Notes under the pieces: model-generated
What the model saw: only the letters and a program-made list of their open reading frames with translations
What the model was told of the DNA's origin: nothing
Database searches by the model: none
Program-made: the position numbers and the translations under genes
Source of the DNA: Typha latifolia
Lineage: Eukaryota; Streptophyta; Magnoliopsida; Poales; Typhaceae
Reading direction: 5' to 3'
DNA: 64,000 bases
NCBI GenBank assembly: GCA_019914945.1
Contig: CM034106.1
Location: forward strand, 3,348,001 to 3,412,000
Shown: positions 1-8,854 of the stretch, piece after piece
How the letters are laid out: each line of letters opens with the position of its first letter
Numbering within the stretch: the first letter of the stretch is position 1

Positions 1-1058
1 AACCTGCCCAATCAGAATCCGTGTATCCAGATATGATAGCTCCCGAGTCATACGTAAACCAGATACCTAAGTCAACTGTGCCACCGACATATTTTATGAT
101 ACGTTTCATAACAAACAAATGTGTCTCCTTAGGTTCAGACTGAAACCTAGCACACACACCGATACTAAATGCAATGTCAGGTTTACTAGCAGTTAAGTAC
201 AAAAGACTACCAATCATGCTCCTATACAGTGTCTGATCAACACTTTTTCCTAAAATATCCTTACCTAGTTTGGTAGTTGTATTCATAGGAGATCTAGCAT
301 GTTTTGCATTTTCTAAACCGAATTTAGTCACAAGATCCTTAGCATACTTGGTTTGAGCGATAAATATCCCTCTTTCCAACTGAGTAATTTGAAGTCCCAA
401 AAAGAACTTCAACTCACCCATCATGCTCATCTCAAAATGACTATGCATAAGATCTGCAAACTCCTTAGCTAATGATCGACTCGTTGCCCCGAAGACAATG
501 TCATCCACATATATTTGTGCTACAACTAAACCCTTGTTAGACCGTCTAATAAACAATGTCTTGTCCACTCCCCCTCGAGTGAACCCCTCATCCACTAAAA
601 AATTGGTCAACTTCTCATACCAAGCTCTTAGAGCTTGTTTTAGCCCGTAGATGGCCTTTTTCAGTTTAAACACATGACAAGGAAAGTTTTGATCTTCGAA
701 CCCTTTCGGTTGTTCCACATAAACATCTTCATTCAGAGTAATATTCAAGAAAGCACTTTTAACATCCATTTGAAACAATTTAAATTTTAAGTGACAAGTA
801 ATAGCAAGCAATATATGAATAGATTCTAATCTAGCAACATGAGCAAATGTCTCATCAAAATCTATACCCTCAACCTGAGTATATCCCTGTGCTACGAGTC
901 TAGCTTTATTTCGAACTATATTGCCATGTTCATCACTTTTATTCTTATAAATCCATTTTGTTCCAATGAAGTTCACATTCTTAGATCTAGGAACTAAATA
1001 CCAAACATCATTCCTAAAAAATTGCTATAATTCCTCATGCATAGCATTAACCCAAGAA
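1..1058 (-). pseudogene. Cop-S (Ty1/copia) reverse transcriptase / RNase H, partial
   Basis: Minus-strand translation gives a copia RT from the NDVWYLVPR and [10 protein letters not shown] start motifs through [20 protein letters not shown], the catalytic YVDDIVFGA motif and LYLTASKPDIAF, into the start of RNase H (YTDSDWAG) at the left edge. I see no stop from about 1020 to 1, but an in-frame TAG lies at 1025-1027. It is the same family as the plus-strand copy at 52394-53730, which it resembles closely. Coding breaks off near 1058, where a Chr-A gag scrap begins, so protease and integrase are missing. The 5' LTR remnant at 5593-6212 probably belongs to the same copy. Domain assignment is certain; activity is not expected. 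Confidence 0.93.
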
Positions 1059-1152
1059 TCGTGGAAGTCCTTGCAATCGTTTCTCCCTCCTCTATTGGGA
1101 GAATCTCTTCTTCATCATCTCGCCGTGCAACCATGGATCTGGTTGTCGTCAT
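1059..1152 (-). pseudogene. Chr-A gag N-terminal scrap
   Basis: The start codon at 1150-1152 opens MTTTRSMVARRDDEEEILP, the same N-terminus as the Chr-A/A2 gag proteins starting at 4698, 23659 and 38609. It is cut after about 31 codons by the junction with copia RT. It lies just downstream of a primer binding site and LTR, so it is the 5' end of a second Chr-A copy sharing the LTR at 1194-2176 (tandem arrangement). Confidence 0.85.
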
Positions 1153-1177
1153 TGGAAGCGCTTGCCCGAGGAAAGGT

Positions 1178-1190
1178 GGCTCTGATACCA
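1178..1190 (-). promoter_or_regulatory. Primer binding site, initiator tRNA-Met
   Basis: Minus strand reads TGGTATCAGAGCC, complementary to the 3' end of plant initiator tRNA-Met. It lies 3 bp outside the LTR, between LTR and gag start, as expected. Confidence 0.9.
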
Positions 1191-1193
1191 GAT

Positions 1194-2176
1194 TGATACA
1201 ATCTTCTCTTTGGGGCTAAGGCTCTGATACCAGCTTGATACGATCACACCTCTGGCTATGGAGCTCTGATACCAGCTTGATACGATCTGGCACGGAACTT
1301 TGAAATTAGATTCCAACATATGCTGTCGTCGGATCGACGTGAGATTTTTATATGTTGTAGCCTCGTAAAAAAGCTTTCCAACAAATCTAGTTACAGGCGA
1401 ATCGGAGTTGGGGATCTCGAGATATCGTTCGTTTAGTGGACGAACATCAGGATGCTCTGTTTTGGATTCCTGGATGGAGGCACGAGATCCTAGGTAATGG
1501 TGGATGGTGGTGGACCGACGTTAATGTGGTGGCACCGGTGAAAAGTGATGGTGGAACGGTTGTGGTTGATGGAAGGATTAGGGCAAGTGTTGGATAGATT
1601 GGACGATGGGGGAGAAGAGGGCCACCCCTAAGGGACTAGGGTGATTAGCCGGACGAGGGTGGTTAGAAGCGGCGTCGCCGGGGATTGAGAGAACGGGAGC
1701 GAAGAAGACGAAGGAGGCAAGGCAAAACTCAATCTCAATAATCAATAATAATTTTGGTTGCCCTACACATCCTTTTATAGGCTAACCAACAACTCACATT
1801 AACCCTAAAACACAATTTTCGCCGACCGCGTTCGAACTCGCCCGACCGCGTTCGAACGCACCGAATTAGCTCTTCTAGATTTGCGAACGCGATGCAGGCG
1901 TTCAAACGCGTGATCGAACGCGCCTGTCGGTATTTGCGAACGCGATGCAGGTGTTCACAGTGCGTTCCAACGCACCGCGTTCGAACGCACAGTACATTCT
2001 CTTCACCACGTTCACAACCCTGTTCACAAACCGCGTTCGAACTCACTCCACCCGCATTCGAACGCGACTTGCAGAAAACTTATTTTAATGGAAATTAAAC
2101 ACTAAAACATGAAGCAAAAACACTCCTAAAGTGAATCCATGCTCGAGACGACATCGGTGAAGTCCGAATCGTATCA
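1194..2176 (-). repeat. Chr-A LTR (983 bp), 3' LTR of the element
   Basis: Runs from TGATACA to GTATCA with inverted termini (TGATACGAT/ATCGTATCA consensus). In LTR direction: U3 start, a GCGTTCGAACGC-type array (about 1820-2075), a TATA box CTATAAAAGG (minus, 1771-1780), then R/U5. The U5 end holds two internal copies of the PBS-like GGTATCAGAGC between repeats of the LTR terminus (1225-1290). Confidence 0.93.
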
Positions 2177-2203
2177 ATCCACCACGCTTCCGCAACCTTG
2201 TCC

Positions 2204-2860
2204 TCAAGGTTTGAAGTTCGGAAAGCGATCCATGATATGTGACTCTAGCTCCCAGGTAGACTCGTCAGTAGGTTTGCCCAACCACTCAATTAGCACTTCA
2301 GTCTCTAATCTGGTCCCATGGCGTCTTCTCCTGCGGCCTAATACTCGGACCGGTTCAGTGGGGCCATCTTCCTCCATTAGTTCGGGTAAGGCCGAACCCA
2401 CCACATGGTTAGGCCCGATCTGGGCCTTCAATGCTGATACATGGAAGATTGGATGTATCCTGGTTCTTTCAGGTAGGTCCAATCGGTAAGCTACTGGACC
2501 GATTCGTTGTAGCACTCGGTACGGACCGTAGTACTTGTAACCCAACTTTTGGTTCAAAATCGGTCTCAATGTGGATTGCCGATACGGTTGAGCTCGAACG
2601 AACACCAATTGATCCACCTCAAATTCTCGCTCACGTCGGCCTTTGTCATGAGTTTGCTTCATACGGTTTTGGGTTGTGGCTAGGTGAGTCTTGAGCCGTC
2701 TCAATGTTTCATCTCGATCAGCCAGCTCCAAGTCAAGCTCGGTCCTATCCGCCGCCGCGAGTCTATCATAGGCACGCAAGACAGGGGGAGTGCGCCCATA
2801 AACCGCCTCCAAAGGGTTCATCCTCAGTCGAGCTTGGATACTTGTACTCCAACTAGTCCA
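2204..2860 (-). pseudogene. Chr-A integrase C-terminus with chromodomain
   Basis: About 205 codons from MNPLEAVYGRTPPVLRAY (the conserved end of the integrase core) through a basic linker, the GPYRVLQRIGPVAYRLDLP module and a C-terminal chromodomain (EVLIEWLGKPTDESTWELE). In-frame integrase-like residues continue upstream to about 2860. The DDE core is absent and the sequence is fused to the unknown region. The chromodomain assigns the family to chromoviruses, in which this module is thought to bind modified histone and guide insertion. Open from its first methionine to the stop, so decay here is recent. Confidence 0.92.
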
Positions 2861-4698
2861 AGGTGAAATTCGGGTCCATCTACATTAAGTCCACTTGGTC
2901 TCGTGTGGTCGAACCAATTGACTCAATGTCAGTTCAGCAATAGGAATCTGGTGCATCCGATTGCGCTCGGGAGGTCGAGTTAGATGCAGTTGGTGGATCC
3001 AAATTAGGTTCTCCCAGTGACTCAAGTTAGGTTCAGCTAGCCAAACTGATTGTTGGTTGTGCTCATAATCATTCTGCCCACTCCATGGATTAGGATCCGA
3101 GTCAAATGTATCCCGGTATAAGCAAACTCGTCTTAAGTCAAGTAGAGGGTTTCGATCATGTCCCTTATTTGACTTAACTGAGTCCCGAAGTCCAGAGATG
3201 ACTCCCACTTGACTTGACCCCTTTGGCTCTTAGGTCCAACCCAACTAATGTCTAGCAATTCCACCTGGTCAAACCCAACAATGTAGCCTTCTTGAAATTC
3301 TAACCACTTAGAGTCTTCAAAAAAATTTGAAATCCCTAATCTTTCTCTCTTAGTTCCATCTCCATCAGTCATTGCCATAGGAGTTGCCTTAGCACATGGC
3401 AGCCTTGGTTGAGTAGTGACCACCTCCAGTAGTTGCTTTAGTAGGGTTCCCGACAGTGTGGCAGTAGTCGGCGGCGATTGAAGGCCGAAGTTGGCCCAAA
3501 AAATAAAATCTTCAGGTCCTTCTCTGTCCCGTTGCAGCCATGGCAAGGAGCCTTTGGTCATCCGGAATACTAAAATAGTTGCTGGTGAGGCCCCTCTTGG
3601 GGTGGCGACGGTTGACTGCTATGGAAGGCTGAGGTTGACAAAAACTAAATCTTCATCTCCTTCTTCTTCATTTTGTCGTAGCCATGGCAGGGAGCTTTCG
3701 ACCATTGGGGTGAGAAAAGCATTAGCCCACAAGGTCTTTACGAGGCTGTCAGAGGCTGGTGCTGTCGTGGTTGGAAGATTGTGGCCTTCTCCTTCGAGTT
3801 GTAGCTCGGTGGAAACCTGCAACGTTATCGCCGGTGATAGCGCTATCGCGGTCGACTTTCGATTGACCGAGGAGAAAGGTGGAAGGTCATTAGAGGCCAT
3901 ACATGATTTCTTCATAGTTGCTGACTCGCTGTGGTTGCAAATGAAGGTGGTGTTAGGCGGCCCAAGTGCTGGAACTTGCGGTTCTCGGATCATCTCCTCA
4001 CCACCGATGAGGATTCCCGATGAGGAATATCCAGCGGCCACGTGTGGTCTTCCTCCATTCAACAGTGGTTCGCACGGTTGTCGACTCGTCGAAGAACTCC
4101 GTTCTGACGTCAAAAGAACATTTCCAACCGTTGAGCTTGCCGAAGGAAACTACTGCCTTGAAGTTAGACTCCTCGCCGTTTCTGCAGGGATCGGGAATGG
4201 TGCAGCCAGCCCTTCACAGTTTGTTGACGAGGTCTCCGGTGCATGGGAAGATATGGAGGTTCCGAGGGCTGCTACAATGGTCGAGGATCCCATTGTAGCG
4301 GACAGCCGTTCGTTGCGGCTAACCATGGGTCGAGGTGTAGAAGCTCGATCTTGCCTGATAGCCGAACTCTCCCCTACTTTTGTGATGAACGGGGAGGCCG
4401 TGTAGGATGTTGGGTATGTTGCAGAGGGTTCCCCATGCTGCCTTGTGATTGCCCTGCTTGTTGAAGAAGGTTTCGGCCACGCCCGAATTTCCCGCAGCAT
4501 CTCCATCATCATCTGGTTGTTGATGGCCAATTGCTCTGAAATAGACCCCAACACAGCTTGAACGCTAGGTTCTTCCGTATTCTGATTAGATCGGGCGGTT
4601 CCACGGGTGGAAGTCCTTGCAATCGTTTCTCCCTCCTCTATTGGAAGAATCTCTTCTTCATCATCTCGCCGTGCAACCATGGATTTGGTTGTCGTCAT
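2861..4698 (-). pseudogene. Gag N-terminus fused to an unrecognised reading frame
   Basis: Starts at 4698 with MTTTKSMVARRDDEEEILP (Chr-A gag), and leaves gag similarity after the MMMEMLREIRA segment (about residue 72). The rest is Ser/Thr/Pro-rich and matches no family I know. Reading segments are 4150-4698, 3619-4113, 3133-3561 and 2885-3208, separated by stops or frameshifts. The first break is a TAG near 4149 that the sister copy reads as Gln. Two related motifs, SSLPWLRQNEE...DEDLVF and GSLPWLQRDRE...EDFIFW, suggest an internal duplication. Could be captured host sequence or a fast-evolving retroelement ORF. Confidence 0.75.
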
Positions 4699-4723
4699 TG
4701 GAAGCGCTTGTCCGAGGAAAGGT

Positions 4724-4736
4724 GGCTCTGATACCA
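4724..4736 (-). promoter_or_regulatory. Primer binding site, initiator tRNA-Met
   Basis: TGGTATCAGAGCC on the minus strand, 3 bp from the 5' LTR and 26 bases upstream of the gag start at 4698. Two further degenerate copies lie inside the LTR end. Confidence 0.9.
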
Positions 4737-4739
4737 GAT

Positions 4740-5592
4740 TGATACGATCTTCTCTTTGGGGCTAAGGCTCTGATACCAGCTTGATATGATCACACCTCTG
4801 GCTATGGAGCTCTGATACCAGCTTGATACGATCTGGAACGGAACTTTGAAATTAGATTTTAAAATATGCTGTCGTCGGATCGATGTGAGATTTTGATATC
4901 TTGTAGCCTCGTAAGAAAGCTTTCCAACAAATCTAGTTACAGGCGAATAGGAGTTGGGGATCTCGAGATATCGTTCGTTTAGTGGACGAACGTCAGGATG
5001 CTCTGTTTTGGATTCGTGGATGGAGGCACGAGATCCTAGGTAATGGTGGATGGTGGTGGACCGGCGTTAATGTGGTGGCACCAGTGAAAAGTCCGAATCG
5101 TATCAATCCACCACGCTTCCGCAACCTTGTCCTCAAGGCAAAACTCAATCTCAATAATCAATAATAATTTTGGTTGCCCTACACATCCTTTTATAGGCTA
5201 ACCAACAACTCACATTAACCCTAAAACACAATTTTCGCCGACCGCGTTTGAACTCGCCCGACCGCGTTCGAACGCATCGAATTAGCTCTTCTAGATTTGC
5301 GAACGCGATGCAGGCGTTCGAACGCGTGATCGAACGCGCCTGTCGGTATTTGCGAACGCGATGCAGGTGTTCACAGTGCGTTCCAATGCACCGCGTTCGA
5401 ACGCACAGTACATTCTCTTCACCACGTTCACAACCCTGTTCACAAACCGCGTTCGAACTCACTCCACCCGCGTTCGAATGCGACTTACAGAAAACTTATT
5501 TTAATGGAAATTAAATACTAAAACATGAAGCAAAAACACTCCTAAAGTGAATCCATGCTCGAGACGACGTCGGTGAAGTCTGAATCGTATCA
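4740..5592 (-). repeat. Chr-A LTR (853 bp), 5' LTR of the element
   Basis: Same termini, array (about 5240-5485) and TATA box (minus, 5187-5196) as the partner LTR. It is about 130 bp shorter because the stretch equivalent to 1540-1720 is replaced by about 45 bases (5092-5138) that read as the LTR edge plus the polypurine-tract region. Confidence 0.92.
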
Positions 5593-6212
5593 TAATGCTT
5601 CTTCAACCACCCTATAGATAGGGCATCATAATCCTTATATATGATCAACAAGATAGAGCCAAATCCAAGTCTTATCTATACTCACGAAAGTCCAATTTTA
5701 TCAAACTTCGTTGGTGCGTTCGAATGCAGCCCGGGTGCGTTCGAATGCAACCCCGGTGCGTTCGAATGACATGACTTGATCTTAGGTGCGTTCGAACGGG
5801 CCCGAGTGCGTTCGAACGCATTTTTGAACGCATCTCTTGGTCTGTGTTAATGCAGTACCCGCGTTCGAACACGTTTCTGAACGCAGCTCTCGGTCTGTGT
5901 GAACGCAATACCCGCGTTCGAACACGTTTGTGAACGCAGATCTCGGTCTGTGTGAACGCAAGTACCTGCGTTCGAACGCGTTTGTGAACGCAGCTCTCGG
6001 TTTGTGTGAACGCAGTACCCGCGTTCGAATGCGTTTGTGAATGCATCGCGGTCGAACGCGTTTGTGAACGCAGTGTGAACTCAACAGCATTTCTCCAATA
6101 ATTTTGCAATTCTTCAATTCATAGATATTCTAGACTTGTATAAAGCTCATATACATGTAAAAATACACTTAGCATATTTTGTACACAATTGCCAATTATT
6201 AAAAACCTAACA
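5593..6212 (-). repeat. Cop-S LTR fragment with motif array
   Basis: Ends with AAAAACCTAACA, the U3 terminus of the copia LTR on the minus strand, and begins in mid LTR at the Chr-A edge. It holds the TATA region (TATATATGATC near 5636) and an array of roughly 54-bp units built on GCGTTCGAACGC (about 5715-6075). Probably the 5' LTR remnant of the copia copy whose RT lies at 1-1058. Confidence 0.88.
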
Positions 6213-6418
6213 TAGACTTCGAACGCGGCGTTCGAACGCGTCTGACCGCATTCGAACGCATATTTCACGTTCTCTAATTTTGTGAACATGATGCAAACGT
6301 TCACAAAGTTGATCAAACGCACCACCCTCAATCGCGTTCGAATGCGACCTATAGAAAATTTAGTTTAATGAAAATAAATAACTAATGCAATAAGAAAAGA
6401 CTCTAACTAAGTGTATCA
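6213..6418 (-). repeat. Chr-B LTR fragment (U3 end)
   Basis: Reads as the U3 part of a Chr-B LTR (array at 6215-6350, the AATAAGAAAAGA block, terminal TGTATCA). The Cop-S LTR abuts its left side, so the copia element was inserted into this LTR. Confidence 0.85.
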
Positions 6419-6589
6419 TCTCCAATCTCTACTCTCCACTCTCCTCTCTCCAGCCGCCTCACCTAAATCACTCTACCCTTGAATCTCTACAATTGCCTTC
6501 GTCCACGGTGCCTCCCACCTCCGTCTTTGCATGTCGTTTGCCCCAAGAGTTCGTCGACGGATCTTCTCACCATCTGCGCTTAGCCCTTC

Positions 6590-6812
6590 ACCCTCATCAA
6601 ATCTCTCCTTCTAGTCCTCAAATGCTCCAACACCGGGGACTCCTCCTACTCCGATGGATTGATGAATCCAGTAGTTCTAGCCAATGCCTCCGACATGAGC
6701 CACTTCGGCTACTTCTAGAGGAACGTCGCCAAGGAGTTCATCCTTTTCATCGGTTGAACTATCGCCAAAAGGATGGCAGCAGGACAACGTTAGTTCGTGC
6801 AACACAAAGGTG
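6590..6812 (+). pseudogene. Captured fragment of a YKT6-type R-SNARE gene (longin domain exon)
   Basis: Frame at 6605 reads LLLVLKC, then NPVVLANASDMSHFGYF, then RNVAKEFILFIG, TIAKRM, AAGQR and FVQHK. This is the characteristic longin-domain stretch of plant YKT61, an R-SNARE of Golgi and vacuolar membrane fusion. Three in-frame stops interrupt it (TAG 6716-6718, TGA 6755-6757, TAG 6791-6793), each at a place where the family has Gln or Arg. Similarity ends at an AAG/GTGACC junction that may be an exon-intron border. The SNARE motif and prenylation tail are missing. The competing 106-residue open frame at 6493-6813 is an out-of-frame shadow. Confidence 0.8.
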
Positions 6813-7090
6813 ACCCTAGGGTTTCTATTCTTGTGATTTGGATTTCTTAGAGGTTTTATGAGAAATCATACAGGTTTGTGTTTCCTCTTCCTTTTAAATG
6901 TGTCTAATCTGTTTCATGTGGGGAATGGGAGGATCATATTGCCAGATATGGAGTCGATATGACTTTTCGCTGCCATGTTGGCACATGTAACTTCTCCCAC
7001 ATCAAGAGTTTGTGAAAAGGTTTCCTCTACCAAGCTTGTCTACAATGGTTATTTTGATTGATATGCACTATTTCTCAATGTTGTTTGCAA

Positions 7091-7459
7091 GAACTAATTG
7101 ATGATTTTCCACCACCACAATAGAATAGGGGCACAAGAGGAGGACATATGACTGGAAATGTAAGAGCTATTGTTGGTGGTATTTCATACCCCTGGGTACA
7201 TAATGATATGGAGATCCAAATCCATCGACTTGAGCAAGAAGCATACAGTTATGTTCTTCGAGCATTTAAGTCTTAACCTGATGCCATTACTTGGGTATAC
7301 ATCCCGCATCATCTAGGCTAAATACTTTTCCTATACATTCTTTTTATTTCTTTTTTTAGTGTTGGCTTCCACTAATTTCTTCAGGAGAAGCAAAAGGAAG
7401 GTCTAATAACTGAACTTAGGAACGAGCTAAGAGTATTTGATCAGGAATTGCATTTCTAA
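7091..7459 (+). pseudogene. Captured fragment of an EMSY-like (ENT domain) gene, intron retained
   Basis: Exon 1 (7091-7304) reads DDFPPPQ, NRGTRGGHMTGN, then MEIQIHRLEQEAYSYVLRAF and PDAITW. Exon 2 (7385-7456) reads EKQKEGLITELRNELRV. This is the N-terminal leader and ENT domain of plant EMSY-LIKE (EML) chromatin proteins. The intron (7305-7384) has GT and CAG borders. In-frame TAG (7121-7123) and TAA (7274-7276) replace Gln codons, and exon 2 stops at 7457. The Agenet/Tudor part is absent. It lies just downstream of the YKT6 fragment, same strand, antisense to the flanking LTRs. Confidence 0.8.
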
Positions 7460-7659
7460 TGTTGTATTAGTTTTGAGTTGAAAATAAATTTTTTTGTTTG
7501 TATGGTACACCATTTAAGAGTAGTTTAAACTCCGTTGTATAGACTTTTGTTATGGTGAATTGTAATTTTGATGTTGTGTGAGTTTTGAGTTGAAAATAGG
7601 TTATTTTATTTATATAATATATTATTTATATAGAATAAATTAGTAAGTATTGAATTTTA
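7460..7659. other. AT-rich stretch with a roughly 110-bp partial duplication
   Basis: The block ATGTTGTATTAGTTTTGAG near 7459 recurs as ATGTTGTGTGAGTTTTGAG near 7571. No coding signal seen. It may be the 3' flank of the captured gene fragment. Confidence 0.45.
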
Positions 7660-7852
7660 TATAAAATTTATATTAAACGGGTTAGATGAGTTGTGTTAAC
7701 ATGTCGGGTTAACATGACCCATTTAAGTATTCGGGTTAGACGGGTCGTGTTAACGTGTCGGGTTAACATGACCCATTTAAGTATACAGGTTGGATGGGTC
7801 GTGTTAACCTGACCCGTTTATTAAACAAGTTAGGCGGGTCGGGTCGTGTTAG
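7660..7852. repeat. Tandem repeat of GGGTCGTGTTAAC / GGGTTAACATGACCC units
   Basis: Three imperfect units of about 60 bp, each with the near-palindrome GGGTTAACATGACCC. Sequences of this style occur in plant hAT-type non-autonomous DNA transposons, but I find no terminal repeats or TSD, so the class is open. Confidence 0.55.
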
Positions 7853-8105
7853 CCATTCGAACGCGATGTTCGAATGCACAATTCCCACCTGCGTTCGAAT
7901 GCGATATTTGAATGCACAATTCCCATTCTCTGTATTTGTGAACGCCTGTAGGCGTTCGTAAGTGCATTCAAACGCACCAACCTACGTTCGTTGTAACCTA
8001 TAGAAATGTTATTTTTCTCTAAATAAAATACTAAAACAATAAGAAAAGACACCTATAAGGTGTATCCATGCTCGAGACGACATCGGTGAAGTCCGAATCG
8101 TATCA
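7853..8105 (-). repeat. Recombinant LTR fragment, Chr-B-like U3 joined to a Chr-A terminus
   Basis: Contains a degenerate TTCGAACGC array (7853-7985) and the Chr-B-like AATAAGAAAAGA block, but ends in the Chr-A sequence CTCGAGACGAC...GAATCGTATCA. The switch lies near 8062. Its U5 side is missing. Confidence 0.65.
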
Positions 8106-8687
8106 ATGATGCTAATAGATGGTCATGAAGATGCTATTGAAGACATGGGAGCTTTAGATAATGATGGACTGTTTCCTTACTCTACAGCTTGAGGACAAGG
8201 TGGAGAGGCATTATGGACTATAAGAGTTAGCTAATAGTTTGTTTGTAGAAGAAATAAAAGTTCCAATTAGTCAAAGGAGCAAGTATTGAGTTAGGGCATT
8301 TCAACACCCTCAAGGGCATTCAAAATGCATTTACCCGAAAACCAAAAGATTAATTAGGAGTTCGAACGCCCTTAAGGTTGTTCGAACGCATTTACCCAAG
8401 AGCTAGAAAATAAATTAGGCATTCGAACCTCCTCAAGACTGTTTGAATGCCTGACAGCAAGGAACATTGTTACGGTCGCTTTTGGTTCAGATAACTTTCT
8501 ATCCGATTTAATAATCTGGACAAAATTCAGCATGAAACATGCGAAGGTAACTGGGTTCAATCCAACAATTGGATTGAAAGTTACGTATGAAATAATGACT
8601 GAAGGTTAGGAGGTAGCAAGATGGACGAGGATTATGTGGTTAAGGTTAAGGGAGATGATTATGGTATGGTGGATGGATTAGTGCTTG
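8106..8687 (+). other. Retroelement scraps and unassigned sequence with TTCGAAC motifs
   Basis: Opens with MMLIDGHEDAIED-like coding, which resembles the gag/protease spacer of these gypsy elements, then CTTGAGGACAAGGTGGAG, which resembles the end-of-pol and polypurine region. From about 8213 it is unassigned and holds GTTCGAACGC motifs at 8350-8450. It may be a U3 of another LTR family. No gene seen. Confidence 0.45.
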
Positions 8688-8737
8688 TGATACATTTAGT
8701 TATGATCTTTTCTTACTGCATTAATTTGGACGAGGAT
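8688..8737 (+). repeat. Chr-B LTR 5' end (plus strand)
   Basis: TGATACATTTAGTTATGATC followed by the Chr-B U3 start block, then interrupted by L-D sequence. The LTR resumes at about 12790. The exact right border is not resolved. Confidence 0.65.
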
Positions 8738-8854
8738 CTTTTCTTACATACGTAAGGAGGGGTCGTCACGCACACGGCACGCGCGGTATATGTGACAGGT
8801 TGGGTGGGGGCCGTCACGCATAGATAGTCTCCTTGCACATATAATCATGACATC

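Larger units (their letters stand above)
1194..5592 (-). mobile_element. Non-autonomous Chr-A element carrying an unknown reading frame
   Basis: Two Chr-A LTRs (1194-2176 and 4740-5592) flank a 2.56-kb interior. In element direction it holds PBS, gag N-terminus, about 1.6 kb of unrecognised sequence, then the integrase C-terminus with chromodomain and a purine-rich tract. Protease, RT, RNase H and the integrase core are absent. The chimeric element at 44137-47925 has the same gag/unknown/integrase order, so this is a family. No TSD is visible: the right flank is taatg and the left flank is another Chr-A gag start, pointing to a tandem LTR array. Confidence 0.85.

Noticed and set aside
3491..4405. 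304-codon plus-strand open frame
   Set aside because: It runs antisense to the gag-fused frame that is shared with the other copy and has no independent support; likely a shadow, though its length is notable.
5672..6117. Arg/His-rich open frames (HKRVRTRVLRSH, AFTNAFERGY type) here and at 43618-43997, 51827-52196, 57637-58069
   Set aside because: They are translations of the palindrome array and occur in every frame and copy; no start context or family similarity.
6493..6813. 106-codon open frame over the YKT6 fragment
   Set aside because: It is one frame off the recognisable longin-domain reading, which is interrupted by stops.
6419..7852. Helitron carrying the YKT6 and EML fragments (starts with TC after an A)
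   Set aside because: No CTRR end with a preceding hairpin found near 7852; left open rather than called.
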